A stretch of 61,882 nt of DNA from assembly GCA_904420175.1 (NCBI GenBank), contig CAJFUF010000016.1, positions 1 through 61,882 on the forward strand, written 5' to 3'. The stretch's first letter is position 1. Every line of letters starts with the position of its first letter. A program made the translations under genes and the position numbers. Positions 17,110 through 24,594 of the stretch are shown here, in pieces. The DNA comes from Candidatus Schneewindia gallinarum (GTDB taxonomy: Bacteria; Bacillota; Clostridia; Oscillospirales; Ruminococcaceae). The notes beneath the pieces were generated by a model. The model was not told the DNA's origin, searched no databases, and saw nothing but the letters and a program-made list of their open reading frames with translations.

Positions 17110-18120
17110 TTGAAGGGGAGACGTATCGTAACGGTGCTGGTTTTGGTGCTGTTGATACTGAGCACCACGGCCGCAGCTTTTTATGCGCCGTGGCTGTACG
17201 AAGTAACCATTAAAACCAACCGGGAGCGGAAAAATGACGAGACGCCGCGGACCTACACGCTGTATGCCGCAAGGGGCGCCCTTGCCCAGCAGGAGCAGCT
17301 GGCTTTTTTGCAGAACTGGTCCCCGCAGTCCCTCTCCCTGCAGGTGGAACTGGCGGAAGGGGATGCCCCGGAGCCGCTGCAGGGGGTTTATTTTTCCACG
17401 GTGACAGTCCCGCTGTCGGATCCCGGAAGCCTGTTCACCGAGGAACAGCAGGCGCAGCGGGTGGCAGCCGCGGGCGGCATAACACCGGAGCAGGCGCAGG
17501 GAAAAACACTGGAACTTGGCGGGGAGTCGTATAGGGTCATCAGCACGCCGCTGGAAAGCGGGCTGGCCATCCCGCCGGAGGCCTACTTCACATCCGGGCT
17601 CGCCGGCGCCGTCCGGATTGAGATCGTCCTTCCGGAGGTGCTGGATGTACAGGAGGAGGCCCAGCTGCGTCAGCAGGCGCAGGAGAACCTCCCTGCGTTT
17701 ATCCTGTATTCCAACCCCACCTACTGGCTCACACTGCAGCGGCAGAATGGGCTGGAATACAGCGGCCTGTGGCAAGCGGCTAAGTTTGTTTTCGTCTGCC
17801 TCTGCCTCATGACAGGTCCCAACCTGCTGCTGGTATGGCTGCACCGCAGCCGGCCGGATTCGGCATGGTGGGGCGGGCAGCAGTGCCTTGTACCGCTGAA
17901 GTACATCCTGGCCGTCCTGTCGCCGGTGTGCCTCGGGCTTTGCCTGCACATGCTGCTGTGGCGTATGCCGGATACGACCAATCTGACCTATACGGTTTAC
18001 CCCTTTACCCTGGCGGACTACTTGCTTACCGCGCTGCCGCTGCTTGCGGCCGCCGGTGCGTCTGGCCTGTCTGTCGCGGTGATAAACAGGCTGTGGAAGA
18101 AAGGGGGCGGTGAAAAATGA
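17110..18120 (+). CDS. FtsX/MacB-like permease-type membrane protein, pair 1 subunit A
   Basis: A 336-residue membrane protein with one N-terminal helix (about 7-27), an outer domain of about 200 residues and three C-terminal helices (roughly 228-250, 266-286, 300-325). That is the layout of type VII (MacB/FtsX) ABC permeases. I see no recognised catalytic motif. A conserved block before the second helix pair (WLHRSRPDSAWWGG) is shared with its paralogue at 19652-20662, which is the same length. The start is TTG at 17110, just downstream of a good promoter; the ribosome-binding site is moderate. It overlaps subunit B by ATGA, so the two are coupled. The only ATPase in the locus (21973-22581) is degenerate. 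Confidence 0.8.
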   Translation: MKGRRIVTVLVLVLLILSTTAAAFYAPWLYEVTIKTNRERKNDETPRTYTLYAARGALAQQEQLAFLQNWSPQSLSLQVELAEGDAPEPLQGVYFSTVTVPLSDPGSLFTEEQQAQRVAAAGGITPEQAQGKTLELGGESYRVISTPLESGLAIPPEAYFTSGLAGAVRIEIVLPEVLDVQEEAQLRQQAQENLPAFILYSNPTYWLTLQRQNGLEYSGLWQAAKFVFVCLCLMTGPNLLLVWLHRSRPDSAWWGGQQCLVPLKYILAVLSPVCLGLCLHMLLWRMPDTTNLTYTVYPFTLADYLLTALPLLAAAGASGLSVAVINRLWKKGGGEK

Positions 18121-19316
18121 AGGGCCTTTCATCCATGGCAAGACGGGGGCTTGTGACGGGGCTTATAGTGGGGCTGCTGCTGGCCAGCGCCCTGTCCATG
18201 CTGGTGATGGCGCTGGGGATGCGCGGCGCCGCACAGGCCAGACAGGACTATGTACACAGCCTGCCGGAAAATTTGCTGCTGGTCATGCCGCAGGCGGACG
18301 ACGGTATGACCCTCAGTGAAGAGGATGAGGCGGAGCTGGGAAGCATGCCCCAGGTGGAGGAAACCGAACTGTTTTATAGTGTGGCAAAGGGCAGTTATGA
18401 CAGTTACGACTTAATTTTTGCGGACGAGAACGCCTTTGGCATGGGGCTGATTCCTCTGTCGGAAGGGGCGGGCTTCAGTGAAACCGGTATCGGGGATAAC
18501 GGCCTGCCGGAAGTGATTTTATGCGGGCAGGCCTTTGACGAAACGCCGGTGGGAGGCTATCTGGAGGTACGGTTCAGTGTGTTGATGCAGCAGCTGCATG
18601 CAGTGGGGCGTGTCTCGGCGCCGTGGGAAATTTTAACAGGGACCGGGGCGGAGTCCCGCGATATCACAGCCGACAACCTGATGACACAGGAGGCCGTTCT
18701 GATTGTCAAAGACACGCCGGAAGTCAGGGAAATGGTGGACGGGTATTACCCTGACTTCACCCTTCAGTGCGGAGGGATCTGCTTTGTCCAACTGAAAGAA
18801 ACCCTGACGCAGGAGCAGTTCTCCCAAACGGTGGAGCAGTTAAGAGAGAGCTGGAACGTCACCACTGTGGAAGAACTGGCCGGGAATATGAATTCGGCCG
18901 CCTCTCCTGATCTCACCCCTTATTTTGTCAAGGCAGCCGTGTTTTTGCTGCTGAGTTTTGCCGCATTGACCGGCCTGTGTCTGAGAACGCTGCAAAAAAG
19001 TAAAGAGGAGTTGCGCCTGCGGCTGCAGTATGGTACGAGCCGCTTCACCGCCGGCCTGCCGCTGTTTTTAAACTTGTGCCTGCCGGCGCTGCTGGCCGCT
19101 GTGCTGACGGGGTTGCACATGACGGTGCGGTACCGTCTCGATCTTCGTATTGAGAGGCTGCCGGATGTCCTTCGCAGCGTCATTGGCATCTATCCATATG
19201 ACAAACTGTACGACCTGCCCTGCCTGCTCTGCTTCCTGTTCGCCGTGCTGCTGGCCGTCCTAATTCCGACGCTTTCCGTGGCAGTCGCCGTCCGCTGGGC
19301 CCAAAAGGGGGATTAG
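18117..19316 (+). CDS. FtsX/MacB-like permease-type membrane protein, pair 1 subunit B
   Basis: A 399-residue protein with the same topology as subunit A: an N-terminal helix (about 11-35), a large outer domain to about residue 260, then three helices including FLLLSFAALTGLCLRTL and FLNLCLPALLAAVLTGLHM. It resembles one half of a MacB-type exporter but is distant from named families. The paralogue at 20659-21855 shares extended blocks, including a 73-base stretch of identical DNA in the first helix region. The start ATG overlaps subunit A's stop. No terminator-like hairpin with a T-tract is seen after it. Confidence 0.8.
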   Translation: MKGLSSMARRGLVTGLIVGLLLASALSMLVMALGMRGAAQARQDYVHSLPENLLLVMPQADDGMTLSEEDEAELGSMPQVEETELFYSVAKGSYDSYDLIFADENAFGMGLIPLSEGAGFSETGIGDNGLPEVILCGQAFDETPVGGYLEVRFSVLMQQLHAVGRVSAPWEILTGTGAESRDITADNLMTQEAVLIVKDTPEVREMVDGYYPDFTLQCGGICFVQLKETLTQEQFSQTVEQLRESWNVTTVEELAGNMNSAASPDLTPYFVKAAVFLLLSFAALTGLCLRTLQKSKEELRLRLQYGTSRFTAGLPLFLNLCLPALLAAVLTGLHMTVRYRLDLRIERLPDVLRSVIGIYPYDKLYDLPCLLCFLFAVLLAVLIPTLSVAVAVRWAQKGD

Positions 19317-19651
19317 GAAGCGCTTCGCCCATACACAGCCCCGCGGCCGGAAAACAGGCCCGGCCGGGATGACGGCTAAAAATGCAGCTTGGCACAAAGG
19401 CCTGCATCCGTGCGCCGCTCACCCGCAGGCCGGCAGCAGACAGCCCCTGCGGGCCGGAAAGGCCCCCTTCCCCCTGCCGGAGGCGGCAGAAAAGAGGAGG
19501 ATCGGCAAAGTCCTTTCGTCGTTTTATACAAAAATAACAAAGAAAACTGTCAAATAGAACGAAATTCATTGACGTTTCTTGACTGCAGTACCTTTTATCG
19601 TGTAAACTGTAAAAAAGGTCGAAAAACGACGGATACCCTGGGGGTGGAATC
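19317..19651. other. Intergenic region between the two permease pairs
   Basis: A 335-base GC-rich stretch without a convincing gene. It holds two imperfect stem-loops (ATGCAG/CTGCAT at 19382-19407; CCCGCAGG/CCTGCGGG at 19422-19453), neither followed by a T-tract. A promoter for pair 2 lies near its right end. A frame from 19389 is open but its Pro/Arg/Gly-rich composition looks non-coding. Confidence 0.5.
19579..19608 (+). promoter_or_regulatory. Promoter of permease pair 2
   Basis: TTGACT (19579-19584), 18-base spacer ending in TG, TAAACT (19603-19608). The core and the following bases match the pair 1 promoter. Confidence 0.7.
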
Positions 19652-20662
19652 ATGAAAAGGACCCGTTTGCCGGTCATACTTGCCTGCTTGCTTGTGGTGC
19701 TGTGCACCGCTGCAGCCGCTTTTTATGCGCCGTGGCTGTATGAGGCCACGGTAAAATCCAGCAGGGAAATCAGAAATTCGGATGAACTTCGCACCTATTC
19801 GATGAGCCTGACCAGCACAGCGCCCATCTCGGAGGAGCAGCTGGCCTTTCTGGAGGAATGGAACCCGCAGTCCGTATCCATGGTTGTGACATTCCTTTAT
19901 CAGGACACGCCGGAGCCGATTGAGGGAGCTCATTTCACCAGCGTCTACATCCCTTTATCCAATCCGGAAAGCCTGTTTTCGACGGAGCAGCAAAATGAAT
20001 TTGTGGCCATGGTAAATGGCCTGACACCGGAGCAGCTGGAGGGGAAGACACTGGAAATCTGCGGAAGCCGCTTCTCTCTTGTTCCGGGAACCCTGCCCGG
20101 AGCGTTGGCCATTCCGCCGAAAGCATATTTTGACGGTGAGATAAGCGGCTATGCCATGATTCGGGTGACTTTCCCCCAAATCTTATCTACTCAGGAAGAA
20201 GTAAAGCTGTACGAAGCGGCGGGGGAAAACCTGGAGGGGGTTACGGTGGCGGAAGAAGGGCTTGCGCTGCGGGCCATGCTGGAGGAAAATGCCCCTCAGT
20301 ATAATCTGTGGTGGCAGGCAGCCAAGTTTGTTTTTCCCTGCCTCTGCATCATGATGGGCCCCATGCTGCTGCTGGTGTGGCTGCACCGCAGCCGGCCGGA
20401 CTCGGCATGGTGGGGCGGGCGGCAGTGCTTTGTGCCGCTGAAGTACATCCTGGCGGTACTGCCGCCGGTGTGCTTCGGCCTCTGCCTGCATGCGCTGCTG
20501 TGGCGTATGCCGGATACGACCAATCTGGCCTATACGGTTTATCCCTTTACCCTGATGGACTACCTGTTTGCCGCGTTGCCGCTGCTTGCGGCCGCCGGGG
20601 CAGCAGGCCTGTTTGCCGCAGTGAAAAACAGGCTGCGGAAGAAAGGGGGCGGGGGAAAATGA
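19652..20662 (+). CDS. FtsX/MacB-like permease-type membrane protein, pair 2 subunit A
   Basis: A 336-residue paralogue of 17110-18120, identical in length and topology: N-terminal helix, outer domain, three C-terminal helices. The FYAPWLYE block right after the first helix and WLHRSRPDSAWWGG to the C-terminus are nearly identical between the copies, while the outer domain has diverged strongly. That pattern suggests that the membrane part keeps a common partner and the outer parts recognise different things. The ATG has GGGGGTGG upstream. It overlaps subunit B by ATGA. No biochemical function can be assigned. Confidence 0.8.
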   Translation: MKRTRLPVILACLLVVLCTAAAAFYAPWLYEATVKSSREIRNSDELRTYSMSLTSTAPISEEQLAFLEEWNPQSVSMVVTFLYQDTPEPIEGAHFTSVYIPLSNPESLFSTEQQNEFVAMVNGLTPEQLEGKTLEICGSRFSLVPGTLPGALAIPPKAYFDGEISGYAMIRVTFPQILSTQEEVKLYEAAGENLEGVTVAEEGLALRAMLEENAPQYNLWWQAAKFVFPCLCIMMGPMLLLVWLHRSRPDSAWWGGRQCFVPLKYILAVLPPVCFGLCLHALLWRMPDTTNLAYTVYPFTLMDYLFAALPLLAAAGAAGLFAAVKNRLRKKGGGGK

Positions 20663-21855
20663 AGGGATTTCTGTCCATGATAAGGCGCGGGCTTCTCACG
20701 GGGCTTGCTGTGGGGCTGCTGCTGGCCAGCGCCCTGTCCATGCTGGTGATGGCGCTGGGGATGCGCGGCGCCGCACAGGCCAGGCAGGACTATGTGCACA
20801 GCCTGCCGGAAAATTTACTGCTGGTTACATCGCGGACAGCAAACGGCATAATGTTCGGTGAAGAGGACGTGACTGCTTTAAAGGCGGTACCCCAGGTGGA
20901 GACGGCCACCGCGCATGTCTTTTGCAGGCAGTTTGCAAACGACAGCTACGATTTAATGCTTGTGGAGGAGGCCGCCTTTGACATGGGAGTGATTCCTCTG
21001 TCGGAAGGGGCGGGCTTCAGCGAAACCGGCATTGGGGAGGACGGCCTGCTGGAAGTGATCCTGTGCGGGCAGGTCCTGTCGGGAACGCCGGTGGGCGGAC
21101 AGATGGAAGTGGGTTTTGGCGTGCTGCGGCAACAGCTGCACGCAGTGGGCCGTGTCTCGCCGCCGGGGGAGATTTTGTCCGGGAATCCTCTCTACCCTAT
21201 GACGGAAATTACATCGGAGGCCTTAATGCCGCTGAATGTGCTGATTGCAAAGGATACCCCGGAAGTAAGGGGGATGCTGAATGATTTTTACCGTGGTTTA
21301 AATCTGGAATACGACTCCCTCTGCTTTGTCAGCCTGAAGGATTCCCTGACACAGGATCAGTTCTTCCAGACGGTGGAACAGATGAGAGAAAGATGGAATG
21401 TTTCCATTGTAGGGGAGATTACCGAGACGCTGCTGCCACCCGGGGAACCGGACCTGATCCCCTATTATGTGAAGGCGATCCTGTTTCTGCTGTTTGGCTT
21501 TACGGCGCTAACCGGCCTGTGCCTGAGGACACTGCAAAAAAGCGAGGGGGAACTGCGCCTGCGGGTGCGGTACGGCAAGGGCGGCTTTGCCGCCGGGCTG
21601 CCGCTGTTTTTAAACCTGTGCCTGCCGGCACTGCTGGCCGCCGTGCTGACAAAACTGCACATGGCGGTACGGTACTGGATTGACCAAAATTCTGCAGACC
21701 TGCCGGACATCCTGTGCAGCATCACCGGCATCTATCCGCATGAAAAAGTTTACGACGCGACCTGCATGCTCTGCTTTTTATCCGCCGTGCTGCTGGCCGT
21801 CCTGATTCCGGCGCTTTTCGTGCGGCTTGCCTTCCGCCGGGCAAAAAGGGGGTAA
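20659..21855 (+). CDS. FtsX/MacB-like permease-type membrane protein, pair 2 subunit B
   Basis: A 398-residue paralogue of 18117-19316. I take the ATG at 20659, which overlaps the stop of subunit A and begins MKGFLSMIRRGLLTG like pair 1; a longer in-frame start would run far into subunit A. The topology is one helix, a large outer domain and three C-terminal helices. Conserved blocks are SALSMLVMALGMRGAAQARQ, VIPLSEGAGFSETGIG and FLNLCLPALLAAVLT. The stop is followed immediately by AAGGAG and the small reading frame at 21860-21976. Confidence 0.8.
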   Translation: MKGFLSMIRRGLLTGLAVGLLLASALSMLVMALGMRGAAQARQDYVHSLPENLLLVTSRTANGIMFGEEDVTALKAVPQVETATAHVFCRQFANDSYDLMLVEEAAFDMGVIPLSEGAGFSETGIGEDGLLEVILCGQVLSGTPVGGQMEVGFGVLRQQLHAVGRVSPPGEILSGNPLYPMTEITSEALMPLNVLIAKDTPEVRGMLNDFYRGLNLEYDSLCFVSLKDSLTQDQFFQTVEQMRERWNVSIVGEITETLLPPGEPDLIPYYVKAILFLLFGFTALTGLCLRTLQKSEGELRLRVRYGKGGFAAGLPLFLNLCLPALLAAVLTKLHMAVRYWIDQNSADLPDILCSITGIYPHEKVYDATCMLCFLSAVLLAVLIPALFVRLAFRRAKRG

Positions 21856-21859
21856 GGAG

Positions 21860-21976
21860 ACGAAAGCGCGTTTTCCGGTTTTCCTGCTGTGCGCCGCCGG
21901 GCTGCTTGTCCATCTTGCTGTCAGCGCATACACCGTGAAAAAACTGACGCATACCGAAGGAGGAAACACAAGGTGA
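21860..21976 (+). CDS. Candidate small single-span membrane protein, start unclear
   Basis: A 38-codon open stretch reads as one hydrophobic helix, FPVFLLCAAGLLVHLAVSAY, preceded by Lys/Arg and followed by a short polar tail. Its TGA overlaps the GTG start of the next gene, the coupling pattern typical of real operon genes. There is no standard start: the frame begins with ACG directly after AAGGAG, and the nearest in-frame alternative is a TTG at 21827 inside the previous gene. It could be a small accessory subunit, a gene needing reinitiation, or the remains of a longer protein's N-terminus. Confidence 0.4.
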   Translation, partial: TKARFPVFLLCAAGLLVHLAVSAYTVKKLTHTEGGNTR

Positions 21977-22581
21977 AACATAAAATTGAACTGCTGATGC
22001 GGGACACTGTGGATGTGCTGTGTTTGCAGGGCGTCCTGGGCTGGGATTTTTCCGTGAAGGAAGGGGAATTTGTGCTGGCGCTGTGTGAAGGGGCGCAGGA
22101 CAAACAGGCCCTGTTGCATGCGGCGTGCGGCCTTGTCCCCGTTAAAGGGGAGGTAACCCTGTGCGGGACGCGGCTGAACGGCCTGCGCGATAAGGCGCGC
22201 GCCGAACTGAGAAAGCAGCACACGGCATTTGTCTCCCCGGATGCACTGTGTGTGGAGGACCGCACGGTGCTGTGGAATGTGGAGGAGTTCTGCGGCCGGG
22301 AGGACGCCCGGATAGAGGAGCTGCTGCAGGATGCGGGCCTTGCGGACAGGGTGAAACAGAAGGCGGCAAGGCTTTCCCTGCCGGAACGCCAGCGGCTGGC
22401 CGCGGTGCGTGCACTGGCAAAGGGGGCTGCACTGGTGCTGACGGACGATTCCGCCGTAAAGGACGCTAAGGCTGCCGAGCTGCTGCGGCTGTGCAACCGC
22501 CGCGGTTCGGCCGTGCTGCTGGCCGCCACAGATGACAGCTGGCAGGAAACAGCGGACAAAATAGTGCGCCGGGAAGCATAG
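21973..22581 (+). CDS. Degenerate ABC-transporter ATPase domain
   Basis: A 202-residue protein that follows the ABC ATPase fold from end to end but has lost its key motifs. The Walker A position reads EGAQDKQALLHA instead of GxxGxGKST, keeping only the lysine. The signature reads LSLPERQRLAAVRAL where LSGGQ is expected. Walker B ends LVLTDD, with Asp for the catalytic Glu. The switch reads ATDDS without the His. The start is GTG at 21973 with GGAGG 9 bases upstream. It probably cannot hydrolyse ATP normally. Being intact as a reading frame and coupled to the membrane genes, it is more likely a structural or regulatory subunit than a pseudogene. Confidence 0.75.
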   Translation: MKHKIELLMRDTVDVLCLQGVLGWDFSVKEGEFVLALCEGAQDKQALLHAACGLVPVKGEVTLCGTRLNGLRDKARAELRKQHTAFVSPDALCVEDRTVLWNVEEFCGREDARIEELLQDAGLADRVKQKAARLSLPERQRLAAVRALAKGAALVLTDDSAVKDAKAAELLRLCNRRGSAVLLAATDDSWQETADKIVRREA

Positions 22582-22699
22582 GGCACATTGCACAAAAAAG
22601 GCGGGCCAAATTTTTCATCTGTGGGGACGGCTGTCCTGACAAACAGGCGGTATTCATGCTATGTTTATAATCAATAAAGGGAAAAGGAGGCTTCTCAAT

Positions 22700-23386
22700 A
22701 TGATTACCCAGATTTATTCCATCCGAACGGCGGCGGAGGCGCTGGCTGTCATTGACGCAGGCGCCGACCACATTGGCGTGGTCCCCTGGCAGGAGCGGCA
22801 GGGTGGCGTACTGACCGGCTCCACCACTGAAAAGGACTGTGAGGAGATCTGTGCGGCAGCCCGCGGCAAAGCAAAACTGGTGTTCCTGTCCACCAGCGAT
22901 GACGAGCAGTTCTATTTCGATATGGCGCGCCGGTATCACCCCGACATCATCCATGTGACGGGCAACAACCTGACGGTCAGCGAACCGTTCTGCCGGGAAT
23001 TAAAAAGGCTGGTTCCCGGACTTCTTGTCATGCAGGCGGTGCCCATGTCGGGGCCGGAGGCGGTGGAGCTTGCAAAGAAGTATGCAAAAATTGCAGATCT
23101 GCTGATTCTTGACACCGTGATAAAAGGTGCGCCGGAGGTGGGCGCAGCAGGCATAACCCACGACTGGGAACTGGACCGGAAAATTGTGGAGACGGTGGAC
23201 GTCCCGGTCATCATTGCGGGGGGCCTTGGGCCGGAGAACGTCGCAGATGCAATCAGGGCCATCCGTCCCTGGGGGGTGGATTCCCTGACAAAAACGGACA
23301 GATTTCTTCCGGACGGCACGCGTCTGCGGGAAAAGGACCTTGAAAAGGTGCGCCGGTTCTGCCTTGCCGCAAAGGAGGCACAGTGA
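22700..23386 (+). CDS. Phosphoribosylanthranilate isomerase-like TIM-barrel protein, probably not TrpF
   Basis: A 228-residue (beta/alpha)8 protein of the TrpF-like phosphate-binding barrels. AGADHIGVVP near the start, a GITHDW block and VPVIIAGGLGPENVADAI near the end follow TrpF order. The N-terminal KICG of true TrpF, whose Cys is the general base, is replaced by QIYS, and the final phosphate loop SSGVE reads LTKTD. It has no tryptophan genes around it but is coupled to a PfkB sugar kinase. A different isomerase, aldolase or lyase reaction on a sugar phosphate is more likely. AAAGGAGG sits 9 bases before the ATG at 22700. Confidence 0.75.
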   Translation: MITQIYSIRTAAEALAVIDAGADHIGVVPWQERQGGVLTGSTTEKDCEEICAAARGKAKLVFLSTSDDEQFYFDMARRYHPDIIHVTGNNLTVSEPFCRELKRLVPGLLVMQAVPMSGPEAVELAKKYAKIADLLILDTVIKGAPEVGAAGITHDWELDRKIVETVDVPVIIAGGLGPENVADAIRAIRPWGVDSLTKTDRFLPDGTRLREKDLEKVRRFCLAAKEAQ

Positions 23387-24393
23387 TGAATACCGTTCCC
23401 TGCCCGGCACGGCCGGTACTGTGCATTGGGGATTATAATGCGGACATCGTGATTGTCAAACGGCCGGGCCAGACGGAGCAAAACGCCGCCGCCCAGCTGC
23501 TTGGCGGGCAGACGGCCATTCCGCAGGGGCAGACCAGTGTCAGTGCGGGCGGGACCGTGGCGAATACCGCCTCCGGGCTGGCCCGGCTGGAGGTGCCGGT
23601 GTCGGTTGCAGGCTGTGTGGGGCAGGACAGTTTCGGCCGTTTTTCCCTTCATACCTTGGAGGAGGACGGGGTGGACACCTCACTGATGCGGTTTGTATCG
23701 GACGCTTACACCATGCTGACCATCAACGTGGAGGATGAGCAGCGCAGAAGGGAACTGAGTGCGATGTATCCCGAGACGGGCGCAGCCTACGCCCTGTTTC
23801 AATCGAAGGATGTGCCGGATGAAACGCTGCGGCGGTTTGGTATGCTGTACACCTCCGGCATCATCCTGTCGGCAGAGCCCTCCGGTGCAGAGATTCTTGA
23901 CTGTATGGCGCGCTGCAGGGGGCTTGGCATCCCCGTGGCGTTCGACATCAATCTGCGTATCAGCGCCCACGGCTGGGATGGGAGGCTGGAAGAAAAGTTC
24001 CTGCGCGCGGTGGAGCTCAGCGACATCGTTTTCGGCTCCGGCGAGGAGGAGTACGCCGTGCTGTACCGAACGGCCGACTACCGGGCGGCCGCGGCTGCCC
24101 TCGGGGACAGGGGGAAGCTTGCCGTTTGCAAAAACGGGGCGGAGGATACACTGGCCTTTCAGGACGGCAGACAATGGAGCGCGGCCGCATTTCCGGTTAC
24201 CGTGGCAGACACCCTCGGCGCGGGGGACGCATTTAATGCAGGGTTCCTTGCAGCCATGCGGCAGGGCCTGCCTGTCGGGGAATGCCTGGTCTGGGGCAAT
24301 GCCACAGCGGCCTGCTCCATCCAGAAGCTGGGCTCCCGGAACTGCCCGGACAGCGCCGGCTTGCAGGCATTTTTAAACCGGTGGAAGCAATAA
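23386..24393 (+). CDS. PfkB-family carbohydrate kinase
   Basis: A 335-residue ribokinase-fold kinase expected to phosphorylate a sugar or nucleoside-like substrate with ATP. CIGDYNADIVI begins the fold, SAGGTVANTASGLARL is the first PfkB signature region, and DTLGAGDAFNAGFLAAM is the second signature with the catalytic Asp and anion hole. The ATG at 23386 overlaps the stop of the TrpF-like gene and lies 7 bases after AAGGAGG. The pair probably acts on one pathway: the kinase makes a phosphorylated substrate for the barrel protein, or the reverse. The substrate cannot be inferred. Confidence 0.88.
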   Translation: MNTVPCPARPVLCIGDYNADIVIVKRPGQTEQNAAAQLLGGQTAIPQGQTSVSAGGTVANTASGLARLEVPVSVAGCVGQDSFGRFSLHTLEEDGVDTSLMRFVSDAYTMLTINVEDEQRRRELSAMYPETGAAYALFQSKDVPDETLRRFGMLYTSGIILSAEPSGAEILDCMARCRGLGIPVAFDINLRISAHGWDGRLEEKFLRAVELSDIVFGSGEEEYAVLYRTADYRAAAAALGDRGKLAVCKNGAEDTLAFQDGRQWSAAAFPVTVADTLGAGDAFNAGFLAAMRQGLPVGECLVWGNATAACSIQKLGSRNCPDSAGLQAFLNRWKQ

Positions 24394-24394
24394 C

Positions 24395-24434
24395 AAAAAG
24401 AAAGAGAGCGGTGAAAGCCGCTCTCTTTCTTTTT
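24395..24434 (+). terminator. Terminator after the PfkB gene
   Basis: A 17-bp stem (24395-24411 with 24418-24434), a six-base loop and a terminal T-run. Confidence 0.85.
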
Positions 24435-24496
24435 TAAACAGGTTGAAGGGGGATGAAATGGCTAATACGCACAAAAAAATCGCAAATGATTGGTAA

Positions 24497-24526
24497 TTGT
24501 GCCGATGGAAAGATGGCCGGTAATAT
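24497..24526 (+). promoter_or_regulatory. Candidate promoter of the ABC exporter genes
   Basis: TTGTGC (24497-24502), 18-base spacer, TAATAT (24521-24526). The -35 is weak. Confidence 0.35.
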
Positions 24527-24594
24527 GGTACGCTGTGAGCAGGGATGGTGCTGACCCGGCAGGTTTAAGACGTTTTGTACAAGGAGGGGTGGCA

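Noticed and set aside
19389-19655. An 88-codon frame in the gap between permease pairs
   Set aside because: Composition is Pro/Arg/Gly-rich, there is no ribosome-binding site, and it runs across the pair 2 promoter.
21973-22581. Calling the degenerate ATPase a plain pseudogene
   Set aside because: The frame is intact with a ribosome-binding site and coupling to the preceding frame, and the fold is kept; only catalytic motifs are changed.
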